Positions 11,791 to 23,514 of a stretch of DNA of 64,000 bases are shown piece after piece. The notes under the pieces were generated by a model. That model worked only from the letters and a program-made list of their open reading frames with translations. It had not been told where the DNA came from and ran no database searches. The stretch's first letter is position 1. Each line of letters begins with the position of its first letter. A program made the position numbers and the translations under genes. The DNA comes from Trileptium ribeirensis (taxonomy: Eukaryota; Nematoda; Enoplea; Enoplida; Thoracostomopsidae), in assembly GCA_030248225.1 (NCBI GenBank), contig JASANE010003235.1, positions 16,340 through 80,339 of the forward strand, written 5' to 3'.

Positions 11791-12885
11791 TATACATTTA
11801 GAGATAACATGGATATAAAATTTCAAAACTCCTTTATTTCGGTAGAGAAGATGCAGCGTAAGTTAAAGTTGGTGTCCGGCGTCACGCGGCAAGCGCTTTG
11901 GGCATAACTGTCGATAGGGTGTCATATTTTCTCGCCAGCCCATGGTGTTGAGTAAATATTCGCAACAATAGGGGGAATTAGAAAATTTTTTAGCAAATTG
12001 GCGAATATTTTATGTTAAGTTTTAGTAAATTTGACAAATTAACCATAATTCCTCAATATTTCCATAACCATAAAGCTATGCTATATATGTGAAGGCTCAG
12101 AATTTTCTGTCTAACTCGTTCGCTACATGATTTATATGTGACAATTATGGACTCTCTGTGTTAATTTTCAGTGGCACTTGTACACTTTTTTAGTCCTACG
12201 ATTCATGCTCGCAATTATAAATTGTTAATGGTTATAGATGTGATCGTGATCGACTTCCTAAACCTATGCTACATGCATTGTACAATGCTGGTATGCTAAA
12301 ATATGAATTTTCCTATTACTGAGCGGTTGGAGACTTAATTTCTCGGAAAGTTCACTATTGTACTGTAGATCACCTAACTTTAAGCAGAATGCTAAATTTT
12401 TCTGTCATTTACGATTTTGCGGCCGTACTGTTAAAGGCCCGTGTCCTCTGGAATATGATATGCAAGCATTTGTCGTCTAAGGATCTACCGAGGATTAAAA
12501 GTATATATCTAAATAACATAGAACTAGTGTTGGATAACGGCTGCGTTCGACCTCAAACGGCTCACCGACGAACCATCGGACGGCCTTGATTTGGAGCATG
12601 GAATTGTTTAAATCAATGCTTGAATGTGCTATTAAAAACTTACAAGTCAAAATCTTACAAATCGGCTGCTGTGGGGTCGAGCAAGAGTATACTTGGGACC
12701 ATACGGAAAAACAGGAAGTGAATTTTATGCTGGATTTTGCAATATTCTGCGGGCCAACCGTATAGTTTGCTGTGGTAAGCACTTTTTGGTGCTACATTTT
12801 TTGCTTACTGCTATTTTATTCTTACATGTGCGTCTATAATACATCATTTGCCTATTATATTTGCAGCTAAAAATGTAAAACGAAA
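11791..12885. other. No gene seen
   Basis: AT-rich sequence without recognised repeat or exon. Confidence 0.35.
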
Positions 12886-12888
12886 GGT

Positions 12889-12966
12889 GTCGGCGGGAGT
12901 TGAACATCTAAAAATTCAAATTTTTGGGGAGACTGGTTGACGCGCTAGACCACTGCGACGACACGT
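12889..12966 (-). other. tRNA-like sequence, probably a pseudogene or SINE head
   Basis: On the - strand, GTGTCG at the 5' end can pair with CGACAC at the 3' end. A 'cgcagtggtctagcgcg' segment resembles the D arm and A box, and 'atgttcaactcc' resembles a degraded B box. Two T-rich runs follow the 3' end, as after RNA polymerase III genes. The T stem does not pair and the anticodon arm is poor, so I do not call it a functional tRNA. Confidence 0.3.
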
Positions 12967-13893
12967 TTTAATAAACGTATGCTGTTGCAGGTTTTTTCAA
13001 CTGTGGTGCACGTTTTTCAAAGACGTTTGAAATGCTGCATATATCCTAATTTTAATAAATTAGGTCGGACGAAAGTAAGCTTAGGCACTGATGTCAGGTT
13101 CCCGGTATAGTATATCTGGCTTGTCAAGAACCCGGGTACCCGAGCAATATGTATCTTGGCTGTTGCTAAAATTATATTTCAGCCTCTATGAACGGAAAAT
13201 GATCAATGTCAGGTATTTTCGTTTTAGCACTTGGTTAGATAATCGTTGCGAGCATAGGTGCCGAAGTTTCGTCCGTTCAGAGGGAGGGGTATTTTAATAA
13301 TAGGAACTCAACATTTGTCTTATATTTGCTAATATTTGTCCTAATTTTTGACAATTTGTTATAAATTTTTATAGTGTGCCCTATAGTTTGCCAATTTTCA
13401 GTAATAATATCCCCCGAAACAAAATGTTAAACTTAACTGCTTGTTACTAAATAAAACTATTCTGATTTTAAGATAGATCATCCTGTTTCCTGGTTTACGA
13501 CGTGAATGAAGTGTTTTATTACAGCGACTACAGCTCAGGAACACATGGGCGGAAATTTCAAATTTTTACAATTGAATGTGCTTCTACCCACCAGGCTATA
13601 ATGGCAAAAGCATTTATCTACATATGTTTCTCTTTTCACTTGTGGGAATTAAACAACCGCCCATGTTTATAGCAAATCTAGCTGAATTCTGGTGTTACCT
13701 TCTACGGCAATATGATAGCTGTCCAAATGATGTGACAAAAAGTTTAAATGAAACCAGATTACTTTGTACACGGTTGGCCAAACAATTTTATGGTTGTTTG
13801 ACAAAAATTGATTTTTAATACTTAACCACCGCCGATCAGTTCTGACCCAAACTTACCTCAGCTTCCTGTACTGATTCTACTATTAGGTTATAT
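12967..13893. other. No gene seen; an 80-codon ORF of doubtful status
   Basis: An open frame at 13576-13818 (+) has mixed residue composition (NLAEFW, RQYDSC, NETRLL) but no family that I recognise and no clear splice context. I leave it uncalled. Confidence 0.3.
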
Positions 13894-14107
13894 CAAGAGT
13901 GCATTAGGGAAGAGTATGACACTTCCCTGCACTCATATGTTAGCCCGTCTTTGATGGTCGGTCGTTTTTGGCCTGACCCCCCTCCAGTTCCTGGGGGGAC
14001 ATGTCGACCCACCAGAAGCTGGGGAGGCGGTCAGGCCGTAAACGCCGCGACATCAAACACAATACATGAGTGCAGGGAAGTGTCATACTCTTCCCTAATG
14101 CACTCTT
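13894..14107. mobile_element. hAT-like palindromic MITE
   Basis: About 214 bp with near-perfect 43-bp terminal inverted repeats, AAGAGTGCATTAGGGAAGAG inward. An inner inverted pair (GGCCTGACC..CTCCAG and CTGGGGAGG..GGTCAGGCC) lets the whole element fold. It is flanked by GGTTATAT (13886-13893) and GGTTACAT (14108-14115), an 8-bp target duplication with one change. An 8-bp duplication is typical of hAT elements. It has no coding capacity. Confidence 0.85.
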
Positions 14108-15397
14108 GGTTACATTAACAGTGCTAAATATCATGGTATATAAACATTGTGTAAAAGAGTATGTGTCGTTAACGTCATGATTTGTATAAAAGTCTCTTTA
14201 TATGATGACATTTATCCCACAATAAATTATTTTCGAGCTTTTAATAGGGGGATAGTGGGTGGGAACGAGAGCAGTAGGGGTAGGTTGTCAGGTGGATAGA
14301 TTTTTGAAATGATTTGAAATTCCAATTTTTAAAATTTTCGGCACTAATTTTACCAACTCCCCTTAATGTGTCCTAATTGTTCCCCAATTTCGCCCAAATT
14401 TTGCTCATTTGTGCCGGATTTTTGCAAAGATTTTCCGTGCGCCTTGGGTGCAAGGCGGGTGTACGGAGCCTCAGGGGTATCAGGAGGCTACCTCCTAGGA
14501 GAATCGGCGACAGCCCCTGCCTCGCGAGGGAGGGGGTGGGCGGTCGGACTACAGGTGAAGCATAATTTTGTCGCTTAAGGGCATGTATTGTAATTGTGCG
14601 TCATTTTTGAGAAGTCAGTTGCTTTGGAGGACATTTATCTCGCAATGATTTGTTTTATTAGTGGATTTAGTTTACTTACAAATTGCATTAGTTATACGCC
14701 ATATGATACTGTATTTCTGCTCATGTTGAACCGTGGGTCGGAAGATATCCCATTAGTTATGGCTGCAAATTCGTATTCAGAAATTTAGAGCCTAGCAATC
14801 TTTCATTCTGAAGGTAAAAGTTATATTAAAATGGATGCAATATGTTTAGATCAACAACGCAGCCTACCAGCATTAGATACCGATTTGCGCACCTAACATG
14901 AACGACGCAAAGATTCATGAATTTTGAGTGGGTACAATAGGCTTCCGAGAACATCCGATGTTAGGGTGCGATACTCGGTTACCCGGGCAATAATCGTGTA
15001 CTTTGGATAAATTTAGTCGGGTCTGGCACCTGGATACCCGGGTAGCGATGTACTGCCCAATACCCGTTCCTAAAAGAGCTTAACAGCACCAATTTGGATT
15101 AATAAAACGGAGAGCTAGCTACCTGAATTTAGCGGACACATTCCGCAAAACCAACACACTTCTATAATGACCGTTTAGAGCACAGTTTACTATACGCTAC
15201 TCTATGTGATTTATAGTTTGTTCAGCTCTTAAAAAAATTGAAAAAGGTTGCAGTAACAGTAGTTTAGTTAATAGCTGAAAAGTCACTCGGTAAAATAATT
15301 TAATAATTCTTATTTAACTAAAGTATTAAATCCACCAGTTAATATTGGTCACCTTCTGTATTCGTCAAGCATTTTACTCGTTTAAATCATTGGTGAA
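14108..15397. other. Upstream region of MECR, no gene seen
   Basis: Contains a short CT/CCC-rich patch (14340-14540) and degenerate GGGTACCCGGG motifs (14990-15065), which also occur at 13120-13140 and 27400-27470. No TATA box or other promoter element stands out. Confidence 0.35.
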
Positions 15398-15740
15398 ATG
15401 CTTTTTCGACGCCTGTTTGGTAGTTCGTCAACAGCTTCAATATCGGTTCGCTCAATTGTCTATCCGCAATTTGGCGACCCGGCCAAAGTTTTATCCCTAA
15501 CCACTGGGGATCTGACTCCGGATCAGCTGCGACCAAAATCGGATCAAGTACTGATACAAACCCTTGCGGCGCCTGTGAATCCGTCTGATATTAATATGAT
15601 TCAGGGGATTTACCCGTTAAAGCCTGAGCGGTTCCCGGCCGTCGGTGGCAATGAAGGCGTCGCTCAAGTTATCGATATAGGCGTTGATGTTCATGACGTT
15701 ACTGTCGGAGATTGGGTTATACCCACGATGCAGGGTAGTG
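15398..15740 (+). CDS. MECR: MECR exon 1
   Basis: Encodes residues 1-114: the presequence and the N-terminal half of the GroES-like catalytic domain. It ends in phase 1 at G|GTAAGT (donor GT at 15741-15742). The open frame beyond 15740 is intron sequence. Confidence 0.96.
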
Positions 15741-18700
15741 GTAAGTTGGGCAATAAAATCGATTTTAGTTTGAACGGAAATATATAATCCCGAATATATT
15801 TTATGCTTTGATGATTTCTCAAATGTTATCGATATGCTACTTGCGGATCAAAATATCATGTCTCAATGCGAAAGTTTACATTACATTGGGTCGTAACTTT
15901 GAGTTGAGTCCAAGCGATGGTTGATGTACGTATATGTAATACATCATTTACCTTAAGAAGATTCGGCCACGGCCTGATTTTGTCACAGTCTGCCGCGGCT
16001 TTAAAGCGAAACTTAGCTAGCCGCGATTAGCCATTGTGACATTTTACCGAGCCAGGTCCAACAAATGCATTGCCGGCTGAAAAAAATGTCACCAGGGCCG
16101 GGATCGATTCTAAAAGCCAGAAATATATGACGGCAATGGGAAATCATGTAATAGTGGGTATTGATAAGGTATTGTATATACGTAAAATGTCCTTCAATAA
16201 TACATTTTTATGCAACAAGGGCGTATTTCATATAACTCCTAAGCTGGTTTTTAGAAAGTACCTAAACAAATATTTTGATAATTTTTTCAGGCTCGCAAAG
16301 CCCGCACTCTGTAAACCTATACCGTGGGCTTCGGAAGTAGATCATTATTGACTTTAAACTATTCTCCTGGATTTAGGGTCGTAGTAGTTAATTCCTTGCC
16401 AGTGAAATTATTGCTCAGAGTATTTGAAGCGAAAGTTTGTTCAATTTCGTGACACACTTCGATTCCGTACAGCCAGCTGCCTTACGAAAGGTTTTCATGC
16501 TTAACAATATTATGAAATTGGCCCAGACCCCGTTCCACGTTCTTTGCCGCAACACGGATTACACAAATAACTTAGAGGTTTTCGGACGGATACCACTACT
16601 AAAATAGCGTTTGAGCGCACCTACCAAAGGAAACTAACTATCCACTGTTTAAAACAGCGCTCATCAAAGGGTATCGACAATAGCGCCCACGGTTCAATAA
16701 AAGAACTACGAAATGGCTTTAGTTATTTCGACAGCAAGTGCTAAAAATTACCGTCAAGTTTCCAAGACGCGGGACACTAAGACTTTTGGATGGTGCTACC
16801 TGTGCCCAAACACCTAGTCGTTTTTGATATTAGCGCTTACCGTTAATTTACAGGACTGCGAACGCGAACGGGTGCCTTCTAACCTGGGTCTCATTATTTG
16901 ATCGCAAACTTGGCCCGGCCCGGTGGTACCTGTACAACCCTTGACGTGCATCCTTGCCAGTGACGGAGTGGTGGATATGGGTGTGTCTGCCTTCAGTTGG
17001 GCTATTTTGAATTGAAACATTTTTTTGCTGAATTAAGATTTTGTGATACAACCGCAAAGATAAAATGTTTAAGCGTTAAAAGTGTAACGTTGATCGTGAC
17101 TTTCTAATTGAACGGAGCGAAGCGAATCGTTTTTGTTTTCGTCAGAGGGAGAAAATTCGGCACCGTCTGTCAGTCCGTCAGTTGAACTCCTCAATAACTG
17201 CTGGGCCGATTTAAAAAACTTTTTTGTTTGAAAGGCCTGATATCGGACAGGTCCAAAACATATATATTTTGTCAAAACTTGCTTTAGTTAATTAGTAATT
17301 AACTAATTGGGTAAGCGTGTCAGCTTGCTTTTAGCATTTTCAAACACAAATTGCTTATTTTTCGATGAATCATTAGTGTAAAGTTATTATTTTGGTGCGT
17401 ATACTACATTTCGCCGTGCAGATTATGAATCTGGTGTTTATTACTGTTCGGAGATGTTAAAAATATGCTAATTAGTTAGTTTATTAGCTAATTACTAGTT
17501 AATTATTTACTAACTAATTTTTGCTTGCTTTTAGCATTTTCAAACACAAATTGCTTATTTTTCGATGAATCATTAGTGTAAAGTTATTATTTTGGTGCGT
17601 ATACTACATTTCGCCGTGCAGATTATGAATCTGGTGTTTATTACTGTTCGGAGATGTTAAAAATATGCTAATTAGTTAGTTTATTAGCTAATTACTAGTT
17701 AATTATTTACTAACTAATTTTTGCTTGCTTTTAGCATTTTCAAACAAAAATTGCTCATTTTTCAATGAATGATTAGTGTAAAAATATTATTTTGTTGCGT
17801 ATACTACATTTCGCCGTGGCAGATTATGAATCTGGTGTTTATTACTGTTCGGAGATGTTAAAAATATGCTAATTAGTTAGTTTATTAGCTAATTACTAGT
17901 TAATTATTTACTAACTAATTTTTGCCTGCTTTTAGCATTTTCAAACACAAATTGCTTATTTTTGATGAATCATTAGTGTAAAGTTATTATTTTGGTGCGT
18001 ATACTACATTTCGCCGTGCAGATTATGAATCTGGTGTTTATTACTGTTCGGAGATGTTAAAAATATGCTAATTAGTTAGTTTATTAGCTAATTACTAGTT
18101 AATTATTTACTAACTAATTTTTGCTTGCTTTTAGCATTTTCAAACACAAATTGCTTATTTTTCGATGAATCATTAGTGTAAAGTTATTATTTTGGTGCGT
18201 ATACTACATTTCGCCGTGCAGATTATGAATCTGGTGTTTATTACTGTTCGGAGATGTTAAAAATATGCTAATTAGTTAGTTTATTAGCTAATTACTAGTT
18301 AATTATTTACTAACTAATTTTTGCTTGCTTTTAGCATTTTCAAACACAAATTGCTTATTTTTCGATGAATCATTAGTGTAAAGTTATTATTTTGGTGCGT
18401 ATACTACATTTCGCCGTGCAGATTATGAATCTGGTGTTTATTACTGTTCGGAGATGTTAAAATATGCTAATTAGTTAGTTTATTAGCTAATTACTAGTTA
18501 ATTATTTACTAACTAATTTTTGCTTGCTTTTAGCATTTTCAAACACAAATTGCTTATTTTTCGATGAATCATTAGTGTAAAGTTATTATTTTGGTGCGTA
18601 TACTACATTTCGCCGTGCAGATTATGAATCTGGTGTTTATTACTGTTCGGAGATGTTAAAAATATGCTAATTAGTTAGTTTATTAGCTAATTACTAGTTA

Positions 18701-20683
18701 ATTATTTACTAACTAATTTTTGAAAATTTTCAAACTGCTCCGAAATAAAAAAAATGCACTCGCGGGTTTTCTATGACGTTGATAACGAATATGACATTTC
18801 TGAAGCTCTAAAACTTGGCCCTATGTGCTACCGTGAAATTTTTTGGCTCAATGGTACGTCGTCGGCCAACGAATGGTCGATTCCCGAGAAGGTTCACTGC
18901 TATCATATCGGGGCCGCGCGATTATTTGTTCCTCCAATGACAAAAAATACGAGAAATTTTAAAATTTACAAATGACTAGACTTTAAAAATTGTAATTCGA
19001 AAAGTTAGTTTTAGTTGTAGGAACCAAAGACTTGCTTTATTTGATGAATACCGCGCTAATACAATTGCTTTTATAGAAAACAGCAACTCCAAAGACGTAT
19101 AGCCAAGCGCCAGCAATTTACATCACATAAATTGAAAACGTGGAAAAATTTGATTATTTTTGGTGCTAAAATTTACCAAATTTTGCTGCGCGACCGTCGC
19201 GCAGGGTTGATAACCCACCAAGTTTGGGTTAAAACAATGAACCAAAGGTGTTTAACGCGTGAAATAACCTTGTAATCCTATCGTTCACTCCTAACAAGCG
19301 AAATTTTAAAAATTTCACTTTCAGAGGTATTTATAAAGTGTGGTTCATGGCTCGAAAACTGCTGCTCAGATAAAAATGCAAATCAACAGTATGATCGCTG
19401 TCGGTGAGAGATTCTGATAGAATTGACAGTCTATTTTGTCGATTCGATGCCTCTGGCAAGAATTATAATCTAAAATGTGGGGCAAAGACACAAAATCGAA
19501 GTCTCCAATTCTTGTCCATTTTGGGAAAATTTCATGCAGAAAATTATGGAAGCAGCGTAAGTGTAAAACTATGTGAACAACTACATTTCCTTCCCCACTG
19601 AATTAAAGAATTGCGAAAATCCATCAATCTGGTGAAGAATTATGTGGCGAATTCATGGCGAAAAGAATTTTTGTCGAAATTTGTGAAATATCTGAAAGTT
19701 TTGATATTATATATTTGAAAATATATCTGATATTATTTATATATATTATTATTATTTATATATAAAATATATACATTATTATATATAAAAAGTATTAGTA
19801 TTTATATATAAAATATATATAATATTAAATTTAAGAGTATTATAAAAAATAGAAATTGAAAAATATCAAAAATTTTTGACGCTATTTGAGAAATATCCGC
19901 TCATTGCGCTGTCGTCGTTTCTATAATATGCTGCAAATTTAAGGAACGTGGATATCGCATAAACGATGCTCAGCTGCGGACGTGATTAAAATTCCAAAAT
20001 GTGATTCGAAGTCAAACATTCCTCTCGAATCAGCAGCGACGCTTCTAGTCAATCCGCCTACTGCTTATCGGATGCTAACTGATTTTGTGACCCTTAATCC
20101 AGGCGATTCCTTCATTCAAAATGGGGCCAATAGCGGAGTAGGTGTTGCTGCCATTCAGATCGGCCACGCGCTTGGGTTTCGCTCGGTGAATTTGATTCGA
20201 GAGCGACCTGATCTGCAAAATCTTAAGGATCAACTCATAAAGCTAGGCGCTGATCTCGTACTAACGGAGAATGAGCTGAAGTCGCCCGACGGACGAAAAG
20301 CCGTGGCCCAGTTAGGAGGGGGGCCTCCGAAACTAGGTCTAAACTGTGTGGGTGGAAAGAGTGTTTTATATCTTGCGTCGGCTTTGGCTCCGGAAGGTGT
20401 TATCGTTACGTACGGCGGCATGTCACGGCAACCCGTACAAGTTGCAACTGGACCGCTTATATTCAACGACATTTCGCTACGCGGCTTCTGGATGAGTCGA
20501 TGGTATCGAGACTGTCGAAGTCCGTCGTTGCGAAAGTCTATGGTTGAATTTTTGGTCAAATTAATTGGTGATGGAAATTTAGTCCCACCGAAAATGAATC
20601 GAGTCCCCGTGGAGCGATTCAGCGAAGCATTGAGTGCGGCAATGGAGAGTGGACAAGGCAAGCAGTTGTTAGTGTTCTCGTAG
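15398..20683 (+). CDS. MECR: MECR gene: mitochondrial trans-2-enoyl-CoA reductase (two exons)
   Basis: Spliced product of 360 residues (343 + 740 nt including the stop), close to the usual family length of about 370. The enzyme carries out the NADPH-dependent last reduction of mitochondrial fatty acid synthesis, which supplies octanoate for lipoate. The basic, Ser-rich N-terminus (MLFRRLFGSS..) fits a mitochondrial presequence. Family motifs are APVNPSDINMIQG, then Tyr72 (position of the known catalytic Tyr), GGNEGVAQV, GTW across the splice junction, NPPTAYRML (about 151-159), the nucleotide-binding QNGANSGVGVAAIQ (about 173-186), LNCVGGKS, VTYGGMSRQP and LRGFWMSRWY. The start is the first Met before the presequence. 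The reading frame is intact. Confidence 0.97.
17095..17320 (+). repeat. Dispersed repeat family R3, copy 1
   Basis: Shares with 56760-57005: 'GGAGCGAAGCGAA' near the left end, a run of GTCCGTC or GTCTGTC, 'gccgatttaaaaaactttt' followed by 'tttgaaaggcct', and a right end of 'gttaattagtaatta.cta'. The right end leads directly into the 200-bp array. Confidence 0.7.
17322..18720 (+). repeat. Intronic satellite, 200-bp unit, 7 tandem copies
   Basis: Units start near 17322, 17521, 17721, 17922, 18121, 18321 and 18520, each 199-201 bp. Five are nearly identical. The third (17721-17921) is the most diverged. Each unit holds the small palindrome AGATTATGAATCT and ends in a run of TTAG/CTAA motifs (TTAGTTAGTTTATTAGCTAA). 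It lies wholly in the MECR intron. Confidence 0.97.
18754..18975 (+). other. 73-codon ORF in the MECR intron, status unknown
   Basis: Begins 33 bases after the satellite ends. Residue composition is balanced (DVDNEYDISEALKLGPMCYR..), GC is higher than in the surroundings, and a stop follows at 18973. I do not recognise a family or a signal peptide. It could be a fragment of a mobile element. It is recorded because it is less composition-driven than other short ORFs in the region. Confidence 0.25.
19700..19835. repeat. TA-rich low-complexity tract
   Basis: Repeated TATATA/ATTATT within the MECR intron, about 110 bp upstream of the acceptor. Confidence 0.9.
19944..20683 (+). CDS. MECR: MECR exon 2
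   Basis: Begins GA|ACG TGG (completing Gly, then Thr-Trp) and runs to TAG at 20681-20683. It encodes residues 115-360: the Rossmann nucleotide-binding domain and the C-terminal strands (ending GKQLLVFS). An in-frame TAA just upstream at 19940-19942 shows that the coding region cannot extend further 5'. Confidence 0.96.
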
Positions 20684-20890
20684 CATCATCGCTTGGTTCG
20701 ATCCCGATACCTGACAACAACTTATCGGAGTCTTGAAATATTGCTACATTGAGCATTACATTTAGCTTTAACGAAGTAAAACAAATTTGTGTTCATATAC
20801 TCGTATTTGCTTGTACGGGCGACGTTTATTTGAAACTACAGATTGGATTTGTGGAAGGATATATATTTTTGTGACTGTGTCCAAACTCGT

Positions 20891-20896
20891 AATAAA
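20891..20896 (+). promoter_or_regulatory. Candidate poly(A) signal of MECR
   Basis: AATAAA about 210 bases after the MECR stop codon. It is the first canonical hexamer downstream. Confidence 0.45.
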
Positions 20897-20899
20897 TTA

Positions 20900-21384
20900 C
20901 ATGTGTCAGGCTCTTTGATGAAACGCGCACAATTAATGCTAAGTTTTGATGGGTCTTATCGTTTAGCTCGTTACTATCCCGAAAAAATGCCTGTTTTCAG
21001 CAACTTTTGTGTCATTCGACTCAACTTGACGAGACGGTTCAGAAAATGCGCACTAGGACCAAATTTGTGACAAATTCTTTTTTTTCAATTTTTGAGCTCA
21101 TCAATGATACCCGACGACACCGAAAATTTTGAAAAAACATATTTTGGATAAATGAATACTTTTATATTATACTATTCGAACCGCATTGACTAGTTGAATT
21201 GAGTGGAACTCATAGAAGTTTAACCAAACTGACGCCCATAACTCGTTTCATAAAAACGGTCATAGTTTTTTGACGTATGTGAAAATTTACAGAAAAAGTT
21301 TATTTCAAAAATTTTCGCTACTAAGGCGACACAATTTGTAACTAAAACACTCAAAAACGAAGAATTTATAATATATGGCCCTAA
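20900..21384. other. No gene seen
   Basis: AT-rich sequence leading into the 51-bp array. Confidence 0.35.
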
Positions 21385-21940
21385 TAGGCATTTTTGAACC
21401 ACCTCGTTGATTTCAGTCGAATGACATGGCCCTAATAGATAATTTTTGAACTACCTCGTTGACTTCATTCGAATGGCATGACCCTAAAAGACATTTTTAA
21501 ACCACCTCGCTGATTCGAGTGGAATGCATGGCACTAATAGACAGTTTTGAACCACCTTGTTGATTTCAGTAGAATGCATGACCCTAATAGATATTTTTTG
21601 AACCACCTCGTTGATTTCAGTCGAAAGGCATGACCCTAAAAGATATTTTTAAACCACCTCGCTGATTCCAGTGGAATGGCATGGCACTAATAGACAGTTT
21701 TGAACCGCCTTGTTGATTTCAGTGGAATTGCATGGCCATAATAGACATTTTTAACCACCTCGTTGACTTCATTCGAATGGCATGACCCTAAAAGACGTTT
21801 TTAAACCAAGTCGCTGATTGGAGTGGAATGGCATCGCACTAATAGACAGTTTTGAACCACCTTGTTGATTTCAGTGGAATGGCATGGCACTAATAGACAT
21901 TTTTGAACCACCTCGTTGATTTCAGTCGAATGACACAAAA
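21385..21940 (+). repeat. Tandem array, about 51-bp monomer with three-monomer higher-order repeat
   Basis: About eleven monomers of the form ACCTCGTTGATTTCAGT..GAA..CATG..CCTAATAGACA..TTTGAACC. Variants cycle: one with 'gaccctaaaaga', one with 'ctcgctgatt' and 'gcactaatagacag', and one with 'cttgttgatttcagt'. The cycle repeats three times (about 21453-21605, 21606-21756, 21757-21905), a higher-order period near 152 bp. Confidence 0.9.
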
Positions 21941-22139
21941 TGGTTGTGTGCTGGCGACTTTCGGGCTTCGTACGTGAGGGCAGCCAATCCAAAAGTGCTA
22001 TTTTCATTGTAATGGATCGTTATTTGTCATTTATAGTCCGAGACCTTCTGGGACTGATTTCCAACCAGGTCTGGATGCTTTTGGGCTGCTACAATTATTA
22101 TAGTGTTCAAAGATCAGTGCCACTTCTTAACGTCTAATC

Positions 22140-22495
22140 AATATGTCAAGCTTATAGTTGAAGTGATAATTTTACAAAAAAAACCTGTGTTCTCAAGATG
22201 TTAAACATTGATTTGTAGATGCGTGCGTGGATTAAACCTTGAACTACAGGTATGGGTAAAAGTTAGAGCCCCATCTGTAGATGTTGGCAAGTATTAATAC
22301 CATCCCTGCAATTGTATATAGGTCCGGTTTAAAACTTCACCTTTGGTTGTATATAAGTGAGGATTAAGCTATGACTTGCTGTGGGTGGCGACTAAAATCG
22401 TGACCTAGTGATGAATATATCTGATGATTAAATTTTGAATTTGTAGCTAAATGTAGGTAAAATAATTGAAGCTTAACCTGTATATATACTGCAGA
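22140..22495 (+). repeat. Degenerate minisatellite (TTGTAGAT..GATTAAAC type)
   Basis: Loosely repeated 'tgtagat', 'gtggattaaac' and 'cttgacctgta'-like phrases every 30-45 bases. The same phrases recur at 23190-23330 and 25060-25175, on both sides of the purine-rich array. Confidence 0.55.
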
Positions 22496-23189
22496 GGTGT
22501 CCATATGGCGCCATGTTAAAGTCCGACCCTTCCTCTCGAAGCCATGTTTATCCCACCTAATTTTTGCCGTTTTTGAGCTGGAAAGCTGCGTGCAAAATTT
22601 TAATAATTTATTAGCAAATTTCTTCTATATTTTCCAAATATCGCTCATTATATACATTATAGTTCGTTACCGACAAGATGTTATATACCTCTTGTGCAAA
22701 AATTACCCTCATCGGAGGCGCACCTCCACCCATGTTGTCAGGCATACCTTCTAGAACAGGGTGTTTTAATAGACACCCGTATAATTTTCATAAAATATTT
22801 CAAGGGTAGTTGCATAGGGTGTTTTATTTCCCGACACTTTCAAAGACAATGTGCCATGGCTGTAATTTTATTGACGGTATGCCGCATATTTCATTTGCAT
22901 ACTTTCTAGATACAAATATCGAAATTTTAAAAAACTAGCAACACAATTGATTAATACACCGCATTAAGTATAGACACTCCCCTTTACTGATAGCTCGCGA
23001 AAAAGGTAGCTAAGGGTATGTGCAACACCGTAAACAAAGGTATAGCTAAGGGTGTATGTTCGTATAATCTCATGAATTAAGTTACGATAAGGGCGTGACT
23101 CCGACTTTCTGTACGGTAGGGTCGCCCTACATGGGACAAATGTTCCAAGCATTGGGGGACATTATGACGCGAATGCCGCATTAACCTTG

Positions 23190-23330
23190 ACCTAAGATTC
23201 TACAGGTCATGCTTGTAGACGTATGACAACCGTTGATCCTTGGTTTGTAGATATAAGTGGTGATTAAACTTTGATTTCTAGGTATGTGTGAATATCACAG
23301 CTTGATCTGTACACGGAGTAGACCAGGTTT
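23190..23330 (+). repeat. Degenerate minisatellite, second block
   Basis: Same phrases as 22140-22495 ('ttgtagac', 'tttgtagatataagtggtga', 'cttgatctgtaca'). Confidence 0.5.
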
Positions 23331-23514
23331 GTGTATTCAACTGCAGGAAGACTGGTGGGCCCATGTCAACTTTAAGGGCTTCCTGTTTCCCGGAGGAAAA
23401 TTATATTTTATGTTGATGTGTGGCTTAAATAAAAGACACAAAATTGTGTATTTTCTTAATTCATTAAACTCCGGGTATAATGTTTTATTGAATTTTATAG
23501 AAATTTGGTCTTTG

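Larger units (their letters stand above)
15741..19943 (+). other. MECR intron (4.2 kb)
   Basis: Donor GTAAGT, acceptor TTTAAG. Joining 15740 to 19944 restores Gly-Thr-Trp, which is conserved in the family. AAG is a less common acceptor than CAG or TAG. The intron carries an R3 repeat (17095-17320), a seven-unit 200-bp array (17322-18720) and a TA-rich tract (19700-19835). The rest is unremarkable. Confidence 0.9.

Noticed and set aside
11468..11797. 109-codon ORF on the - strand
   Set aside because: Runs across the outer module of the foldback element into an M1 MITE, so it is a chance join of two repeats.
20230..20661. 143-codon ORF on the - strand
   Set aside because: Antisense shadow of MECR exon 2.
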